Source: Auricularia sp. M13 | Lineage: Eukaryota > Basidiomycota > Agaricomycetes > Auriculariales > Auriculariaceae | DNA length: 64,000 nt | Reading direction: 5' to 3' | NCBI GenBank assembly: GCA_037042915.1 | Contig: CM073195.1 | Location: 62,001-126,000, forward strand | Part shown: piece by piece, positions 1 through 12,204 of the stretch | Position numbering within the stretch: position 1 is the first letter of the stretch | How the letters are laid out: each line of letters starts with the position of its first letter | Program-made: the position numbers and the translations under genes | Notes under the pieces: generated by a model | Told to the model about the DNA's origin: nothing | The model's input: the letters and a program-made list of their open reading frames with translations, nothing else | Database searches by the model: none

Positions 1-25
1 GGCGGGGATACAGCAGCACAAGTAC

Positions 26-210
26 TGTCAAGAACTGTCGTTGGACAGTGACGCGTCGCCTGGGGCTCGGGTCGTTGGACGCTGTGAGCAAGCCGGCGAG
101 GGTACTTCGTGATCGCGGCAAAGACTACCTACGGCACATTCCGGTGTACTATACAGCGAGCGGAGGTTGCCGAGGGCACTACAAGCACGCAACCAGAAGA
201 CATTCTGACA
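26..210. repeat. Left LTR of the TRIM-like element
   Basis: This 185-bp terminal repeat matches 1231-1415 with an offset of 1205. Only two differences were seen, a T/C near 146 and a G/A near 161, so the insertion is fairly recent. Confidence 0.85.
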
Positions 211-1230
211 CCCTCCCTCGAGCGAAGAGAGTGCCGAGGCAAGAACGGCAAAAGAAAACAAACAAGCGAAGCAACAGGAACGCAGAAGAAAAGAACATGG
301 CAAACAGAACAACAAAACCCTCCCTGAATCCAGCAACCCTCCCTGAAGGTGCATGGAGTGACCAGAGGCGGTCACGGCCACAATGGCATGGCGGCAGTGT
401 TGGCACCAGTAGCAGGCACAGCGGGCAGCGGCGACAACAGCGATGGCAGTGGCGATGGCAACAGCAGTGGCAAAGGTATTGGCAGTGGCGGCAATGGCGG
501 AGGTGCGCTGGTGGTGGCCGTGCAGGAAATGCCAACGGGCTGGACTGGCTGGCATTAGGATGACTAATCAGGTGGCAGTGCCAATCCTGATGGACTGCAG
601 GTCCAAGGGGCAAGCAGGGAGTCCAGGCCAAAGGAGGTCAAGGTGGGGCATAACGGCCCAAGGTTGCCGGCGTTGGTGGATGCTGACGCCGAGCAGGGTT
701 GGCAACGGGATGCGAGGAGGATGCCGCGGGCAAAGGCGCAGCAAGTCGAAGTGGAGCCCAAACGAGTGAAGAGGAATGAGGGCAAGCAATGGGCAAGTGG
801 CGGCCCAGAGAGTGTCGTGAGTCAGCAGGTCCAGAAGCGGGGTGCTGACTGCGGAGGACGACGGGGGGATGGACGAGGTGGCGGAAGGGACTGCCAAAGA
901 ACGAGGTGCAATCTGGCACCAACGCGAGTGACTGGCCAAAGCAGGGCGAGTCGATGTGCCAAGGGCACAGAATGTGCAACAATGCACAGTGGGCGCACAA
1001 GAGGGCGCGGATGTCGGGACAACAAGTCAACCAACCACTCACATAGAGTCCGACGGCATTTAAGGCGCATAGCCCCTCCCCAACAATCAGGAGGCTACCT
1101 GGCTTGGTAACGCAGTGTGGCCTGAGCTGCGTCCGTGCGGTCAAGCAACGGAAGACACGGCGGTCAAGCCGAGGAGGTTGGTGTGCAGGCCTCACTGCAC
1201 CGCGCTGGGTGGCTGGTCACCGGCCGCGAA

Positions 1231-1415
1231 TGTCAAGAACTGTCGTTGGACAGTGACGCGTCGCCTGGGGCTCGGGTCGTTGGACGCTGTGAGCAAGCCG
1301 GCGAGGGTACTTCGTGATCGCGGCAAAGACTACCTACGGCACATCCCGGTGTACTATACAGCGAACGGAGGTTGCCGAGGGCACTACAAGCACGCAACCA
1401 GAAGACATTCTGACA
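1231..1415. repeat. Right LTR of the TRIM-like element
   Basis: Second 185-bp copy of the terminal repeat, ending TGACA and followed at once by the AGTAC target duplication. Confidence 0.85.
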
Positions 1416-1907
1416 AGTACGCACCGTTGCGGACGCGGGCCTGTCTACAAGCTCGCGTCGAAGCCTTGATCGGTTGGGCGTCGTCAACAAGGTTACATGC
1501 AGCACCGAATACGGGGTACGGCTCTTGGAGTGGAACTCTGGGCTCGCGCTGCTGTTGCGCTCGTCGATGCCCTCCACCGTCAGTAGATTGCCAATGTCCT
1601 CGATGCAGAACTCCAACGATGCTAGAGGTACAACACAGTACACTGGCGTCGAGAAGCTCTCGTCGGCGCGCGGCACAACTCAGTGCGGGCACGCTGGGAC
1701 GTGAGGGGCAAGATGCGGCGCTTACCGCCGGGCGCAGATATGCCTGCGGTCGGCGCTCGAAACAGCATGATAGCGCCGACTCAACGGATCGGCAGGCTGC
1801 TAACATGATCCCTGGGTGATACTCCCATAATACCAGTTGTTATTTCACTCCACAGACTCGTGTGCCAGGCCAGGAAAATACCAGGGAGAAACATGTGCAG
1901 TCGCAAC
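1416..1907. repeat. Dispersed repeat unit, interrupted copy
   Basis: With bases 1-25 this forms a unit of about 515 bp that matches 14542-15053 almost perfectly; I noticed two substitutions. Homology stops abruptly after TCGCAAC at 1907. Open frames exist on both strands (plus about 1474-1704, minus 1233-1676), but I cannot tell which, if either, is coding. Confidence 0.8.
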
Positions 1908-1981
1908 GACTACCATAAAACATGAGGGCATGTAGGCATAGATGACGACATGGTAAGCTAGGTGATCACAAGGGAAGCTAG

Positions 1982-2245
1982 CTAATCGGAAATAAATTCA
2001 CAGGGGTCGGGGGAGGGCTCATCGTGGTCGTCGTCACGGCGTTTCTTGGACTTGCCCTCGGACTCCTTCAATTCAGCCGGCGCGTCTCTGACAAATGTTT
2101 TCGACAGGTACGTTCTACGGGCGACCATGCGTGCGTCTTCAACCGGAATACCCTCACCTGCCAGGCGACAAGAAGGTCGACCAATCCACGATCACCGAGA
2201 CTGGCGCCGGCGGCATCGGCTGCTCGAAGTACTTACGAGGCGTAC
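1982..2245 (-). CDS. C-terminal exons of an unrecognised gene
   Basis: Two exons on the minus strand can be joined. An exon from about 2245 ends at 2158. An intron 2157-2115 (43 nt, GTGAGG..TAG) follows. The last exon 2114-1982 ends at a TAG stop. The join keeps phase (AG|A) and gives a tail with a basic KSKKRR stretch followed by acidic DDDHDE residues, which is unlikely to arise by chance. A stop lies just upstream of 2245, so another exon must precede it, but I could not place that one. The basic patch suggests a nuclear protein; the function is not recognised. Confidence 0.45.
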
Positions 2246-2585
2246 GGTATCACCCGTAAAACCTGGGACACCCCACTCACAACACGGGGCAATTATCCCA
2301 CAAAGAGACCGAAGCGGATAAGCCTAGATCACGGAGGTCGCAGCACTTGCCTGCCTTTCAGCCTCCGCCTCTCGCGGGTTGAAGACTCTGCGTTGGTACC
2401 TTTCACGAGCTTCTTTTTTCCCCATTCCCTCGCGACTAGTCCTACTGATCCAACATTGGCTGCGCTGGACGGCTGCCGCCTGCTATGGCTTTCAGCTTAC
2501 TCTGGCTCTCTCTACTTCTGACTGGCTCCTATTGTGGGTGCTTTTATTCTTAGCTGGCTCGGCTCGGCTCGGCTCTCGTCTTAAG

Positions 2586-2725
2586 CTGCTTTCTCAGGGC
2601 ATCTCACGGTAAAAGACGTTGCGGAACACATTCGGGCACACTGCATATATCTATACTGCTTTCTCAGGGCATCTCATGGTAAAAGACGTTGCGGAACACA
2701 TTCGGGCACACTGCATATATCTATA
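2586..2725. repeat. 70-bp tandem duplication
   Basis: Two adjacent copies (2586-2655, 2656-2725) differ at one position (C/T in the CATCTCAYGG stretch). No gene was recognised between about 2250 and 3210. Confidence 0.9.
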
Positions 2726-3212
2726 CTGCATGGTTACAGAGCTGTTATCATGGGGCGCGTTAGGTAGGAACTCCGGCTGGACGATAGTTATCCGCTGTTA
2801 GACCGAGAGCTCTACGCCATCGGTCGAGGAGACTATTGTGACCTGTCAACCGCAGTGCCGCGACACCGCCTAGCTCGTCGAACGGTAACGTATTGTAGGA
2901 TTTCCATAGAACTCGATCCCAACACTGGGAGCGCTGTGATAATCGGCATATTGCGTACAACGCGTGTTCGGAGGCTAGTAGAACTGTGAAAGTTTGTACG
3001 GGTGTAGTGCATGACTTACAGCATATCACATAGATGAGCAGCGAGGCCACGACACAACGTATAAGGTGGCCTAGCCAGCGGTTCGATCTGGCTGGATGCC
3101 ACAGTGACACTACTGGGGTGGGGCAGGGTACCGCAGATACCCGGATTGCATCTCCAATGCCTGCCGACGATCGCTCATAATCGGTTTCCTGATGCGCCAT
3201 TTAGGCTCAACT

Positions 3213-3828
3213 CTAGCAGAAAATGGAAATAAAATTGCGTACGATTTGGTGCTTAGTGATGAAAGCGCTCTCGCCTCCGGGTGATGATTCCCGAATATCA
3301 GTGTCGGCATTCATGCTTTCAGGTCCATCGGCTGCATCAACGGGCCGCGCTCGGACATCTTCCAGCGCCTCTTGGATAAGCGATAGATCTGCGCGCAAAG
3401 CAGCATTGGACAGGCGTATATTGAGTCCTTCATGCTCGAATCGCGCTTGTCGAGCATGGGCGACTTCCACAGCAAGTTGGTTGGCCCTGCGTTGCGCCCT
3501 ACATGCGCGCGCCTTCGCCTAAGCGGGATCACTATGCGGTTGAGGCTTGACACGCAGAGACCGTAACACTTACAATATTGACGCATGCGGACAATTCGGC
3601 TGCATTCTGTTCTGCTTCTTGGACTTCGGCATTTTTATGGCGCAGCATAGTGCGATAACCTTCGTCCTCCTCGCATTGAAGTTCGAAAGCGTTCTGTAAC
3701 CGAGATGATTCTGCGTCAGATTCTTCTAGCGATTGGAGCAGTGTTTCCTTCTGGAACTTGGCATGCGCGAGGAGCCCATTATTCTCGAGCTGAGCAATGT
3801 ACGAGGTATTAGCACCGGACTGCTGCAT
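3213..3828 (-). CDS. Coiled-coil protein, two exons
   Basis: Exon 1 is 3828-3574 (ATG at 3828), the intron is 3573-3519 (55 nt, GTAAGT..TTAG), and exon 2 is 3518-3213. Phase is zero across the join, giving about 186 aa. The first 85 residues are rich in Q, E, L and K with heptad-like spacing (AQLEN, LEESDAESSRLQNAFEL), and the second exon continues with LSLIQEALEDV, so a coiled coil is likely. No catalytic domain, signal peptide or membrane segment is seen. The ATG could be inside a longer gene whose upstream part is separated by the MITE at 3915-4717. The function is unknown. Confidence 0.55.
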
Positions 3829-3914
3829 GTGACAGTATTTCGTACCACTACAAGTAGCAGCAATTTGTTTTCATGTCGCGAGACTGCCCCCTCCGCTGTG
3901 CATTCTTTGATGTA

Positions 3915-4717
3915 CAGTGGGGAAACTTGAGAATGCCGGTCGATAAAATCGCATATACCACGAAATCTACTGCATGGAGGACTATGGTGTATATATGAGA
4001 CTTGTAGCTCTCGAGGAGCTCTATCGGGTGGTATATGATTACTGGCCAAAGGGTGCAATCCGGGGGTGAGAGAGAGGATCCGATGAAGAGGTCGAAAATC
4101 ACATCGCCAGAAACGCGTCCTCCAGATCATTTGAGGTTGGCCTCTTATTCTATACGTAATTCTGAGGTGGGTTTATTATTTGAGTCAAGGTGGTTGAATA
4201 TCCCATTCTGGAGCAATTCCTCAATTAACCTGGATTCCATGATTTCTATATCCGGGAATTGAATGACCTTGATGGCCAACCAAGGGTCAGAAACTCCTTC
4301 TCACAGCCTAAAACTACATATAATGTACTCTAGAGCATGTCTTGGTTCAGGGAAATGCAGTTAGGTAGGCCATTGGCTGTTTGAGAGGTTGAGCAAGCAG
4401 AAATTGCAGGTGCACTAGCTCCAGAATTGGATATCCAACCACTTTGACTCAAATAGCAAACCCACCTCAGAATTACGTATAGAATAAGAGGCCAACCTCA
4501 AATGATCTGGAGGACGTGTTTCTGGCGATGTGATTTTCGACCTCTTCATCGGATCCTCTCTCTCACCCCCGGATTGCACCCTTTGGCCAGTAATCATATA
4601 CCACCCGATAGAGCTCCTCGAGAGCTACAAGTCTCATATATACACCATAGTCCTCCATGCAGTAGATTTCGTGGTATATGCGATTTTATCGACCGGCATT
4701 CTCAAGTTTCCCCACTG
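3915..4717. mobile_element. MITE with about 300-bp terminal inverted repeats
   Basis: The left end begins CAGTGGGGAAACTTGAG and its reverse complement ends at 4717. The inverted arms run from 3915 to about 4212 and from 4717 to about 4420, leaving a spacer of about 200 bp. TA flanks both ends (3913-3914, 4718-4719). A TA target duplication and a CAGTGGGG end fit the Tc1/mariner (pogo/Fot-like) superfamily. No transposase is encoded; open frames here are palindrome shadows. Related pieces lie at 57391-57509 and near 55556-55620. Confidence 0.8.
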
Positions 4718-5331
4718 TATCTCTGTAAAGCACTCTTTTCTCGTTCGTACCAAGGAGCGGTCATCGGAACGGGGTAGGCCAGACACACAAGAGAATTCGG
4801 GGACACAGCACAGTTTTAGGCTTTATATTTATGGACCGCTTATCGTGGTGGTCAAAGCGCGCCTTCTGCATTTACGATGGTTCGGTCTCTGACGACGACA
4901 GTGGCACGTCCATGGTGTAAGTGGTTTGCGCCACGCAGAATGGCCAGTGATCAGCCAGTGATGCACGCAAGGTCGGATAGCGCGCAGCCGTGATAAGCTC
5001 AGTTGTTTGGTTCACCTTCACGTTGAGCACGAGGATCACGCGTCACCTGTGCTCTGCATACCGCTTCCTTCCCAATTGGCACGCGAGCAGGCACACGACA
5101 CGAACAGACCGGGTCGGCGAGCCGTCAAGCTCCTGGCCGATGAGGCTCAAGCTTTTGCCCCAGCGCGCGCTTGCCATCGAGATTCTGAGTCGGCGACGAG
5201 TTCAGGACGATCCGATCAGCTTTTCCTAGCATGACCGGGAGGCCGCAAAACACTGCCAGCTCATATCGAATAGTGAAGGCATCGGCGCAGGGAGCAGACT
5301 CAGAAATGTGAGTAATTCAGCTCCGATGCAT

Positions 5332-6728
5332 GGGCTAAAGTCGCGACTGCTGGGAGGTTCATGCATCGAGGCATCAGGAGTGCCGAGGCTGGCGCGCGAG
5401 TATCATAGAGTCGCGATCGGTGGTCGTCAGACCCCGAAATTCGGGAGAACGAGATAGCCGTAGCTCGTTGCGTCGCAATGCGTGGTGGTGTTGGGAAATA
5501 TCGCAAGCAGCGCCTAGGCGGCGGTACATACGAGTGAGAGCTCCGGGAAAGAACGGGAAGGCTGAGGGGTGGTGGTCAAAGAACCATATTTTCGATCGAG
5601 TTTATGGGCGCAGGAATCAGGTGTCGAGTTGTGGCTGGCCAAGAGGGGATGGCATTCGAGAATCGCGGCTTGTGGTGGTGGTAGCAAGACACTGGCAGTG
5701 CTTCGTGGGTATTCCCAGCCAAGTGCCAGACGGGTAAACGTCTCGTGAATGAAAGCAGCATGCTGAGGGTGGACAGGCATTGCGGACACATGGTACTTGT
5801 CGCAGCACTATACAGGGACACCCTCGGACTTGAGGGCGCGCGCTGTGATGGTGCTCTGGCAATGCCGCAAGGACGGCTGCGCTGACGGCGGGCAGCTCTG
5901 GGTGCAGATAGCCGCGTGGACCACCGAGGCACGCAGAACCCAGGCGGCTGTCACGGTGCGCACAAGAGAAGCAGCAGGAGCCAACACACGGTCGGCTGCG
6001 AGCGGCATTTCCATACCGGGACATCGCAACGTTTGCGAAAGCTCGCGGTTTCCCGATTAGGATCCCGTCATCGGCCCTGCACCGCCACTGCGACTCTTCC
6101 CTGGCGGTCACGGTTCCGGCTGGGATCACCACCACGAATCGCAATGCAACGCCGCCACGGCGGCTCTCTCGCTCTCCCGTATCGCGCACCATGGATCGCG
6201 AGCTGAACAATCTGCGCTCTCTCACTCGCACCGCAATCTGACGCACTCGGGCTGCCTGACGTCTCGGCGCCGCTGAGATCTCGCCGCTGAGATCTCGCCG
6301 CACGATTCCTGAGCCCACATCCCAATCCTCCTCACTCGCTCAGATCGCTTTAGTTCTTTGGCAATCACCGATCGCAGATTCACCGTTACGGATCTCGCCC
6401 TCGTATGCACCGCCGCCACGTCGCTGGACGGGATTGCGCCTCACCGATCCCCGCACCACCACGATTCTACGGATCGCAATCCAATATCCTACCGGTCTCC
6501 CATTGTACTCATGCTGGATCAGGAGACTCTGACAACCCCTTCCGGCCGTTTCTGCGCGTCCCCCTCGGTAACATGACGATGCGCCGCCATTTTCTTGCCA
6601 CCACCACGAATCTCTATTTGAAAACTCCCTGCCTCCTTTCCTCCCATTGGATCTTTCGTCTCACGTGCCGATCAGACAACCACGGATCGCATGCGAAGTG
6701 GCCACGGTTTTCCCGTTTCTCCCGGATC
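5332..6728. repeat. 1.4-kb dispersed repeat, copy 1
   Basis: Nearly identical to 9694-11092 (offset 4362), with only a handful of substitutions. It begins at GGGCTAAAGTCGCG in both copies. Weaker homology continues to about 7000. Inside are shorter diverged repeats about 545 bp apart (for example about 6235 and 6781) and a 15-bp tandem duplication of GCTGAGATCTCGCC near 6269-6298. Several long open frames on both strands are conserved only because the copies are near-identical, and none resembles a protein. No TG..CA ends or target duplication were found. Confidence 0.8.
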
Positions 6729-6979
6729 GCGCACCACGGATCGCGAGCTCAGGTATGAGGTCGCTTCTGCACTCTCACACTCGCGACGCAACACTGACGC
6801 GCTCGGGCTGCTATCACGTCTTGCCACCAGCGTCAGCTCCGCTGAGATCACGCTGCACGATTCCTACTCCTATAGTCAATCTTGTCGCCATGGTATACGG
6901 AGTCCTTGCGAATGTGATGCCACAATAAGCGCGCCGCAGACTTGGTGCCCTTTGAGCCCTAGGTAAAGAAGCCCAGTTT

Positions 6980-7860
6980 CACTCATGGACTTTGAACGTA
7001 GTTTCCTCCTCACACCCAACCTCCGGAGCTCTCGCACCTCTTGAGCCTGGGCTAGCTTTTAACCAGTAATGGCGAGCACTGCAAACACGTTGATCATGTA
7101 TTGAGATGGCTATACCTTGTCGACGCACCGAAGCATGCGGACGAAGAGCATCGCCTGCGAACGTCGCAGACTTCGGCATTTAACACGCGAAATATGGGCT
7201 ATGAGACGTTGGCGTGGAGTGTATATAGCGAACTGTCGGCGGTGCAGGATTAGAGCGTTAAAGTGATTCGGAGACGGGGAACGGGTAAATCATCAGTGAG
7301 CCTTATATATCGTGCTCGTCTGGTGGCACTGAGCGCCACATACTGCCTTTCCCAATTCCATGAACCCAAGTGGCGCAAGGTCCAGTCATTGATAGGTGCG
7401 TGGCACAGGCGGCACCTGTCAGCTACTTGCCGCGCGTGACCGTAAGCGGGGGGCCGCGACCAGAAAGCTTATCAATCACGACAGACTGCTGCAGCAAACC
7501 TAAAGGGATAATGGCTATGTGTACTTGAGTACTAGTGTGCCTTTTAATCATGAGTGCATAGCGACAAAAACCCAACCAGAGCTTTTACGTGCGGTATTCT
7601 TCAGAAGAGTTCGCCGGACGTCTCTCCGAACGTGACTTGCACGAGGGAGCTGCTGGACAATGTTGCATCATGGCGTCAATGTATAACCGTACTCTTCCGT
7701 ACGCGAATCCAAACGGCGGCAATTCCGCCTACACGTGCATCTTCATGGAAAGCCTCTGGGTGAGACCGCTTCTCAAGGCAGTCCGATGTGTATAGTCTGG
7801 TCGCCTCCTCGTTCTGATTTTAGCTTTCTCTGCCGTCACAGTTTCCAGCCCTTCATTAAA
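6980..7860. other. Intergenic, nothing recognised
   Basis: Short open frames only, with no convincing splice chain, motif or repeat. Confidence 0.4.
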
Positions 7861-8006
7861 TCACCACCACCAAATCCATTCCGCCACTCCCTTTAGTGCC
7901 GCCACGGTGGCGTTGCAGCTCATAAGTTCGCTGAAAGCCCACAGGGACTCGCCAGAACACCAACGGAAACCCGAGATCCCTTCTCCACGTCTGGCCGCCT
8001 CTGAAT

Positions 8007-8431
8007 ATGCCTCACAATACAGCCAACTGCCCAGTCGACACGGGTTCTCAATCGGCTTCTTCATCTGCGTCCTCAATTATACCCAGATCCCGGTCACCCC
8101 CCCTTCTTACGCCTGAGACGCCACCATCGACGCAGACTCATGCGCGGACCCGATCTGCGCAAAGCGCGAGTGCCGTAGACTTCACTCCCGACGGAGTGGC
8201 TTCGAATCTCCACCCCACGGAAGAATGGCTTGGAATTAGTAGGTCTAGCGGCTGCACGCAGAAATGCCATACTGACAGTCCACAGGGCTATCAAATTTCC
8301 TGCTTTTCATTGACATTGCCGTCATCCTGATAGTAGTGGGCTGGGTGTACGACGCTTCCGAGGGCATCATATGCAACGGTTTTCGTATCTTGTGCCTCCT
8401 ATGGGCGATTTCCCCTCTATTCATCTTGTAG
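8007..8431 (+). CDS. Small membrane protein, two exons
   Basis: Exon 1 is 8007-8238, the intron is 8239-8285 (47 nt, GTAGGT..ACAG), and exon 2 is 8286-8431. The join restores a 125-aa frame. The N-terminal 75 residues are rich in S, T and P with an SPPLLTPETPPST stretch. The second exon encodes two hydrophobic segments (FLLFIDIAVILIVVGWVY and ILCLLWAISPLFIL) that would span a membrane, ending just before the stop. The sudden switch from polar to hydrophobic exactly at the splice junction supports the model. The family is not recognised. A more distal stretch (8509-8532) is one copy of a dispersed motif. Confidence 0.5.
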
Positions 8432-8832
8432 AAGCCGGCGTATTTCGTACATATACGAGAATTTTCACACGCGGTTTCCGTACCTGCCAGGACCCTGTCG
8501 CAATCGACGCAAAAGCTCGCGGATTCCCGATTAGGATCGTACCCAATCCAGCTCCCTGTGAGTCTCGGCAGAGTCGCGCATACGCATTCCCAGTTCATGC
8601 GATCAAAGCCTGGATATCGAAAAGCAAGTGCTGTTCGAGCATTTCCAGCCTTCTTTCCTTCTTACCGCGCTCATGCATTGTGGGAAAAACTCGAACCCCG
8701 TTGAACGGCAGCAGCTACACCATATGCAGACTGAGCCCGGAGTGATAATTCCAAAATGCATATTTTCTCCCGCGTAGAGAGACTGTTCCCGAGGAACCCA
8801 TGGATAGCGGCGGACCTCACCTGACGATATTG

Positions 8833-9341
8833 TCACACAACCGCAATACCTACTAGCAGGTCCCAGCCGCTCCCGTTGCGCCGAAGGAGCGCTACAAGAG
8901 ATTGAAGGCCGGCCTGTACGCTGGTCTTGGATTGTACGCGAAACTCCGAGTCAGGGCCTTCTGGCTCGACGGCATGCTTTGCATGGGGAACGTCCGTCTC
9001 AAGGCCCGGAGTGACTCTCGAAGACACTGACAAGGAGATTCGATTGCTGGGCCCAAGGCCTCCATAACGTCATGACCGGCTTGCGTCGTACAGGCGACTT
9101 TGGATCCGAGACCATGTTTTGCCTTTCATGTACATAGGGTCTCACTATAAATGGCGCAAGAAAGTGGTAGTACCTTACCATTATTCATTTCTTTTTGCGC
9201 ATTCTCGAGCTTCTCCAACCTGCGCCCGATGCTATTCATCGCCTTCGTCAGCGTCGCATCGTTGCGATCTTCGTTGCTATAGGTATCGACGCATTTGCCC
9301 CGACACACAGTCGCGCGGGACAGCTTGTAGTTTGATTTCAC
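8833..9341 (-). CDS. Candidate gene fragment, coiled-coil
   Basis: An exon ending at 9179 encodes a charged helix (ATLTKAMNSIGRRLEKLENA). A GTAAGG donor follows. An acceptor at 9027 opens an exon 9026-8833 with the phase kept (G|TG). The implied intron of 152 nt is long for this window, and the 5' end is unresolved: a Cys-x2-Cys and Lys-rich frame lies upstream near 9390-9300. The function is not recognised, and the whole model is tentative. Confidence 0.3.
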
Positions 9342-9693
9342 GGGCCTTGGGCTTGCGTCCTACGCAGTTAAGGCATTCGATGTTAGAGGCGAGAAGTTAG
9401 ATTGCAGCGGACGAAGTCTTCTGGCACGTCTGCCAGTCACTCCACTGGCTCAAAGCCCACTTGAAATTGGGTAGTCTCGTCAAGAGCGTTCTTGGGAATC
9501 GTGCAGCGAGCAGGAACCATGCTGAGAAAATCAAGCGAACATTAGAGTCGTACGGCACATTTACTCCGAAATTATCTTCGAACACAAGTCTGCGAAGGAG
9601 ACTATAACTTGAGCTAGACAGGTTGCACTGGTGTTGAGACATTCCATGCGTTTACAATCCAGCGGTGGTAAAGGCCCAGGAGGATAACTGAAC

Positions 9694-11092
9694 GGGCTAA
9701 AGTCGCGACTGCTGGGAGGTTCATGCATCGAGGCATCAGGAGTGCCGAGGCTGGCGCGCGAGTATCATGGGGTCGCGATCGGTGGTTGTCAGACCCCGGA
9801 ATTCGGGAGAACGAGATAGCCGCAGCTCGTTGCGTCGCAATGCGTGGTGGTGTTGGGAAATATCGCAAGCAGCGCCTAGGCGGCGGTACATACGAGTGAG
9901 AGCTCCGGGAAAGAACGGGAAGGCTGAGGGGTGGTGGTCAAAGAACCATATTTTCGATCGAGTTTATGGGCGCAGGAATCAGGTGTCGAGTTGTGGCTGG
10001 CCAAGAGGGGATGGCATTCGAGAATCGCGGCTTGTGGTGGTGGTAGCAAGACACTGGCAGTGCTTCGTGGGTATTCCCAGCCAAGTGCCAGACGGGTAAA
10101 CGTCTCGTGAATGAAAGCAGCATGCTGAGGGTGGACAGGCATTGCGGACACATGGTACTTGTCGCAGCACTATACAGGGACACCCTCGGACTTGAGGGCG
10201 CGCGCTGTGATGGTGCTCTGGCAATGCCGCAAGGACGGCTGCGCTGACGGCGGGCAGCTCTGGGTGCAGATAGCCGCGTGGACCACCGAGGCACGCAGAA
10301 CCCAGGCGGCTGTCACGGTGCGCACAAGAGAAGCAGCAGGAGCCAACACACGGTCGGCTGCGAGCGGCATTTCCATACCGGGACATCGCAACGTTTGCGA
10401 AAGCTCGCGGTTTCCCGATTAGGATCCCGTCATCGGCCCTGCACCGCCACTGCGACTCTTCCCTGGCGGTCACGGTTCCGGCTGGGATCACCACCACGAA
10501 TCGCAATGCAACGCCGCCACGGCGGCTCTCTCGCTCTCCCGTATCGCGCACCATGGATCGCGAGCTGAACAATCTGCGCTCTCTCACTCGCACCGCAATC
10601 TGACGCACTCGGGCTGCCTGACGTCTCGGCGCCGCTGAGATCTCGCCGCTGAGATCTCGCCGCACGATTCCTGAGCCCACATCCCAATCCTCCTCACTCG
10701 CTCAGATCGCTTTAGTTCTTTGGCAATCACCGATCGCAGATTCACCGTTACGGATCTCGCCCTCGTATGCACCACCGCCACGTCGCTGGACGGGATTGCG
10801 CCTCACCGATCCCCGCACCACCACGATTCTACGGATCGCAATCCAATATCCTACCGGTCTCCCATTGTACTCATGCTGGATCAGGAGACTCTGACAACCC
10901 CTTCCGGCCGTTTCTGCGCGTCCCCCTCGGTAACATGACGATACGCCGCCATTTTCTTGCCACCACCACGAATCTCGATTTGAAAACTCCCTGCCTCCTT
11001 TCCTCCCATTGGATCTTTCGTCTCACGTGCCGATTCATAGACAACCACGAATCGCATGCGAAGTGGCCACGGTTTTCCCGCTTCTCCCGGAT
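9694..11092. repeat. 1.4-kb dispersed repeat, copy 2
   Basis: Second copy of the unit at 5332-6728, direct orientation, about 99% identical by eye. Relative to copy 1 it seems to have lost about 20 bp between two GGATCGCG repeats at its right end. A diverged tandem continuation runs to about 11450, and a diverged inverted relative lies at about 33.0-34.0 kb. Confidence 0.8.
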
Positions 11093-12204
11093 CGCGACCT
11101 GACCTATCAGGCTCTCGTACGTACTGGCGCTGTGCCATCACGTCTCGCCACCAGCCTCAGCGCAGCTGATATCTCTCCGCCCAATTCCTGAGTTCACATC
11201 CCAATCCTTCTCACTTGCCCAGATCGCCCTGGTTCTTTGACAATTACCGATCGCAGATTCACTGTTACGGATCCCTCCCCCGTATCCACCGACGATCCCG
11301 TCTCATTGGTCCCAGCAACACCGTCACGATTTTACGAATCACGTTTCAATGCTTGTCCGCGGCTCTCGCAATACGGTTTACTGGATTGCGGGATTCTTAC
11401 AACCACGGATCGCGACCCCCTCACACTGCCGGCCCTTCAACCTGTTGGACTGGACGGACGCATCAAGAACTGAAGTACCGAGGCAGAAGTGCTGCCTTTA
11501 GGGCGAGATTTCAATGTTGGCATACACCTCGCAGCATACTGTACCATTTCGACCGTAGCTTCGTTCCCACGGTTTTTATCTAATCTGATCGAGCCCCGAT
11601 AGTGAAAAGCGGCCTATTCCGCACATCAAACCTTATTTAAAAAGGTGGGCATTACACATTACATGAAGCTATGGTCGAAATGGTAATGTCAGAGCGCAGG
11701 TATATGGTCTGTTTATCTGCAAATTTCCACGCACGGAGACGCCCTTCCGGGCGGAAAAGGAGACGAAAGCATCAGGAAAGATGGCAGCTAATTGCGGCTG
11801 CGGTGGCGGCGAATACTGTAAATGCAACATAAATACAGATGCAGCGACCACCCCGCGATTCCGAAAGGTGGTGGAATAGTACCTGGAAGCAGCCACGCGC
11901 ACAGCCTGGCCATGGGCGAAGAACCACTAGCACCGTTCAGCATTCCTTCTCTACCGCACCGTTTGCGCTACGTTTGCGCCACAGAGTGCAGTTTCGCCGC
12001 ACTCTCGCACCACGATTCTGACGAAGTGCGTAGCGCGCGTAGCATAGAGGTAGACCAATCCATGCATGGACCAGGTGGACATTAATGCACTCTGGTCCAG
12101 CGTCACCAGGTCATGCAAGGAACGGCCGACGGTTAACTCCATTTGGAGATATCAATATCCCCATGATGCCCCCTCGCTTGCAGTGATTTCCCCGATCATC
12201 CCTT

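Larger units (their letters stand above)
26..1415. mobile_element. TRIM-like miniature LTR element
   Basis: Two 185-bp direct repeats (26-210 and 1231-1415) differ at only two positions I could see. Each starts TGTCA and ends TGACA, the usual short inverted LTR ends. The element is flanked by AGTAC at 21-25 and 1416-1420, a 5-bp target duplication. The pre-insertion sequence survives at 14542-15053, where AGTAC occurs once at 14562-14566. The 1,020-bp interior (211-1230) is rich in imperfect GGC/CAG triplet-like repeats (about 395-510) and has no RT, protease or integrase motif, so it is non-autonomous. I found no clear primer-binding site or polypurine tract. Open frames inside it look like composition shadows. 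Confidence 0.85.

Noticed and set aside
46-56. TGACGC in the TRIM LTRs as another member of the hairpin family
   Set aside because: The flanks do not pair; only the six-base word is shared.
5617-6318. 233-aa minus-strand frame, repeated at 9979-10680
   Set aside because: Conserved only because the DNA is duplicated. The composition is Arg/Ser/Cys-rich, it has no domain, and overlapping frames of similar length exist on the plus strand.
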